A stretch of DNA of 64,000 bases from Nitratireductor sp. XY-223. Its GTDB lineage: Bacteria > Pseudomonadota > Alphaproteobacteria > Rhizobiales > Rhizobiaceae. The DNA lies in assembly GCF_004959855.1 (NCBI RefSeq), contig NZ_SPNT01000003.1:452619-516618 (forward strand), in the 5' to 3' direction. Position 1 is the stretch's first letter. Each line of letters begins with the position of its first letter. Position numbers and translations under genes: made by a program. This document shows, in pieces, positions 62,679 to 64,000 of the stretch. The notes under the pieces were generated by a model. The model was not told the origin of the DNA, made no database searches, and saw only the letters and a list, made by a program, of their open reading frames with translations.

Positions 62679-64000
62679 CCCGCTTTACGACGCGCTCTTC
62701 GCGCCGCATGCACAAAACACCGGTCCGTTCCTCTATCTGAAGGACGGCGGCCACATGACCTATGAGGCCTTCCTGCGCAAGGCAGCGCAGTTCGCGCATG
62801 TCATTGCCGATGCGGGCCTCGTCGCCGGCGACCGGCTGGCCGTCCAGGTGGCAAAGTCGCCGGAGGCGCTTGCGGTCTATGCGGCATGCGTGCGCAGCGG
62901 CGTGGTGTTCCTGCCGCTCAATACCGCCTATACGCCCGCAGAGATCGATTATTTCGTCGGCAATTCGGGCGCGAGGCTGCTGCTGTGCGACGCGGCGTCG
63001 GCGGATGCGCTGGCACCGGTTGCGGCGCAGAACGAGACGGCCCTGATGACCCTCAACGCGGACGGCTCCGGCAGTTTTCCGGAAGCGGCACGCGACAAGC
63101 CGGCCGACTTCGAGACCGCCGAGCGAAGCGGCGATGACCTTGCGGCATTTTTGTACACCTCCGGCACGACCGGGCGCTCCAAGGGCGCCATGCTGACGCA
63201 GGACAATCTCCTGTCCAACGCGCGAACGCTTGTCGACTACTGGCGCTTTTCCCAGGACGACGTATTGCTGCACGCGCTGCCGATCTTCCACACGCATGGG
63301 CTGTTCGTCGCCATGAATGTGAGCCTGCTGTCCGGATGCGCCGTGATCTTCCTTCCGGCCTTCAAGATCGACGACCTGATCGGCAACATGCCGAAAGCGA
63401 CGGCGATGATGGGCGTTCCGACCTTCTATACGCGCCTTCTGGATGATCCGCGTTTCACCGGCGAACTGACCGGCCACATGCGTCTCTTCGTGTCAGGAAG
63501 CGCGCCGCTGCTCGCCGAAACCCATATCCAGTTCGAGGAACGGACCGGCCACCGCATCCTCGAGCGCTACGGCATGACCGAGACGAACATGAACACGTCC
63601 AATCCCTATGACGGCGAGCGCCGGGCCGGCACCGTCGGCTTCCCGCTGCCCGGCGTTGAGCTGCGCGTCGCAGAACCGTCGACCGGTGAAAGGCTCGCCG
63701 ACGGCGAGATCGGCGTGATCGAGGTGCGCGGCCCCAACGTCTTTGCGGGATACTGGCAGATGCCGGAGAAGACGAAGGAGGAGTTCCGCGACGACGGCTT
63801 CTTCATCACTGGCGATCTCGGCAGGATCGACGCGGACGGCTATGTCCATATCGTCGGCCGGCAGAAGGACCTGATCATCTCCGGCGGCTACAACATCTAT
63901 CCGAAGGAAATCGAATTGCTGCTCGACGAGCAGGACGGGGTGTTGGAATCGGCCGTCATCGGCGTGCCGCATCCCGACTTCGGCGAGGGTGTCGTCGGCG
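62671..64000 (+). CDS. matB: Malonyl-CoA synthetase MatB, 3' end outside window
   Basis: 443 codons of an ANL-superfamily acyl-CoA ligase. The phosphate-binding motif is FLYTSGTTGRSKGAM, the core A5-like motif ERYGMTETNMNTSNPYDG, and the hinge region FITGDLGRIDADGYVHIVGRQKDLIISGGYNIYP. The MTE-T-N-MNTSNPYDG stretch is typical of malonyl-CoA synthetases. It makes malonyl-CoA from malonate for MatA. The last 60 or so residues, which hold the catalytic lysine, are cut off. Confidence 0.9.
   Translation, partial: MANPLYDALFAPHAQNTGPFLYLKDGGHMTYEAFLRKAAQFAHVIADAGLVAGDRLAVQVAKSPEALAVYAACVRSGVVFLPLNTAYTPAEIDYFVGNSGARLLLCDAASADALAPVAAQNETALMTLNADGSGSFPEAARDKPADFETAERSGDDLAAFLYTSGTTGRSKGAMLTQDNLLSNARTLVDYWRFSQDDVLLHALPIFHTHGLFVAMNVSLLSGCAVIFLPAFKIDDLIGNMPKATAMMGVPTFYTRLLDDPRFTGELTGHMRLFVSGSAPLLAETHIQFEERTGHRILERYGMTETNMNTSNPYDGERRAGTVGFPLPGVELRVAEPSTGERLADGEIGVIEVRGPNVFAGYWQMPEKTKEEFRDDGFFITGDLGRIDADGYVHIVGRQKDLIISGGYNIYPKEIELLLDEQDGVLESAVIGVPHPDFGEGVVG

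Overview
The window looks like chromosomal DNA of an alphaproteobacterium, most likely a Hyphomicrobiales (Phyllobacteriaceae-like) organism. It is GC-rich with tightly packed genes, frequent ATGA/GTGA start-stop overlaps and many one-gene regulators (LysR, GntR-FCD, Rrf2, MerR, MarR, PadR, LacI). The gene content also fits: a malonate matAB locus, an Anbu cluster, a thiOSGE operon and a catabolic-type reductive dehalogenase. I saw no transposase, integrase, tRNA, rRNA or CRISPR array.

Layout. 1-3.0 kb: a partial family-25 glycosyltransferase, a membrane-anchored serine hydrolase and fpr. 3.2-6.1 kb: a TPP riboswitch followed by thiO-thiS-thiG-thiE, each gene overlapping or abutting the next. 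6-14.6 kb: housekeeping and accessory metabolism (PLP dehydratase, LysR/NmrA pair, VOC proteins, GT1 glycosyltransferase, 2,4-dienoyl-CoA reductase, a PadR/NTF2-like pair sharing an operator). 14.7-18.5 kb: a higBA toxin-antitoxin module with two operators, a copper P-type ATPase and an exported DUF992 protein. 18.8-20.4 kb: an FMN-binding glutamate-synthase-like protein.

20.4-27.8 kb is the most distinctive region. It holds two tandem MFS transporters, a D-2-hydroxyacid dehydrogenase, a divergent MarR regulator, and a 1077-residue protein that joins a cytoplasmic cobalamin/2x[4Fe-4S] reductive dehalogenase to its own FMN/NADH/[2Fe-2S] reductase. It is followed by the complete four-gene Anbu cluster (ATP-grasp, alpha-E, transglutaminase-like, Anbu protease; 28.0-31.9 kb). 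32.9-35.4 kb: a probable taurine-pyruvate aminotransferase and a LysR regulator, then about 1 kb without a convincing gene. 36.4-41.9 kb: an NsrR-NnrS nitric-oxide module with a near-ideal NsrR box, a MerR/cation-transporter pair, a 1-Cys peroxiredoxin and a GST. 41.9-53 kb: an exported isochorismatase-fold hydrolase, VOC/LysR, a two-gene membrane/TPR unit, an ArsR/SRPBCC pair with two operators, gltS, an FAD oxidoreductase, an MFS protein, a permease, and a CueR regulator with a canonical copper box driving a DUF4396 membrane protein.

53.1-60.5 kb is a complete sugar-type ABC operon: LacI repressor, binding protein, MalF-like permease with an inserted Ig-like (DUF11-like) periplasmic domain, MalG-like permease with an extra N-terminal membrane domain, GH63-type glycosidase and MalK-like ATPase. 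The glycosidase suggests a glucosyl- or mannosyl-glycerate-like compatible solute. 60.5-64 kb: a GntR regulator divergent from matA (malonyl-CoA decarboxylase) and matB (malonyl-CoA synthetase, cut by the window end).

All functions are inferred from sequence and family knowledge alone. No database search was run.
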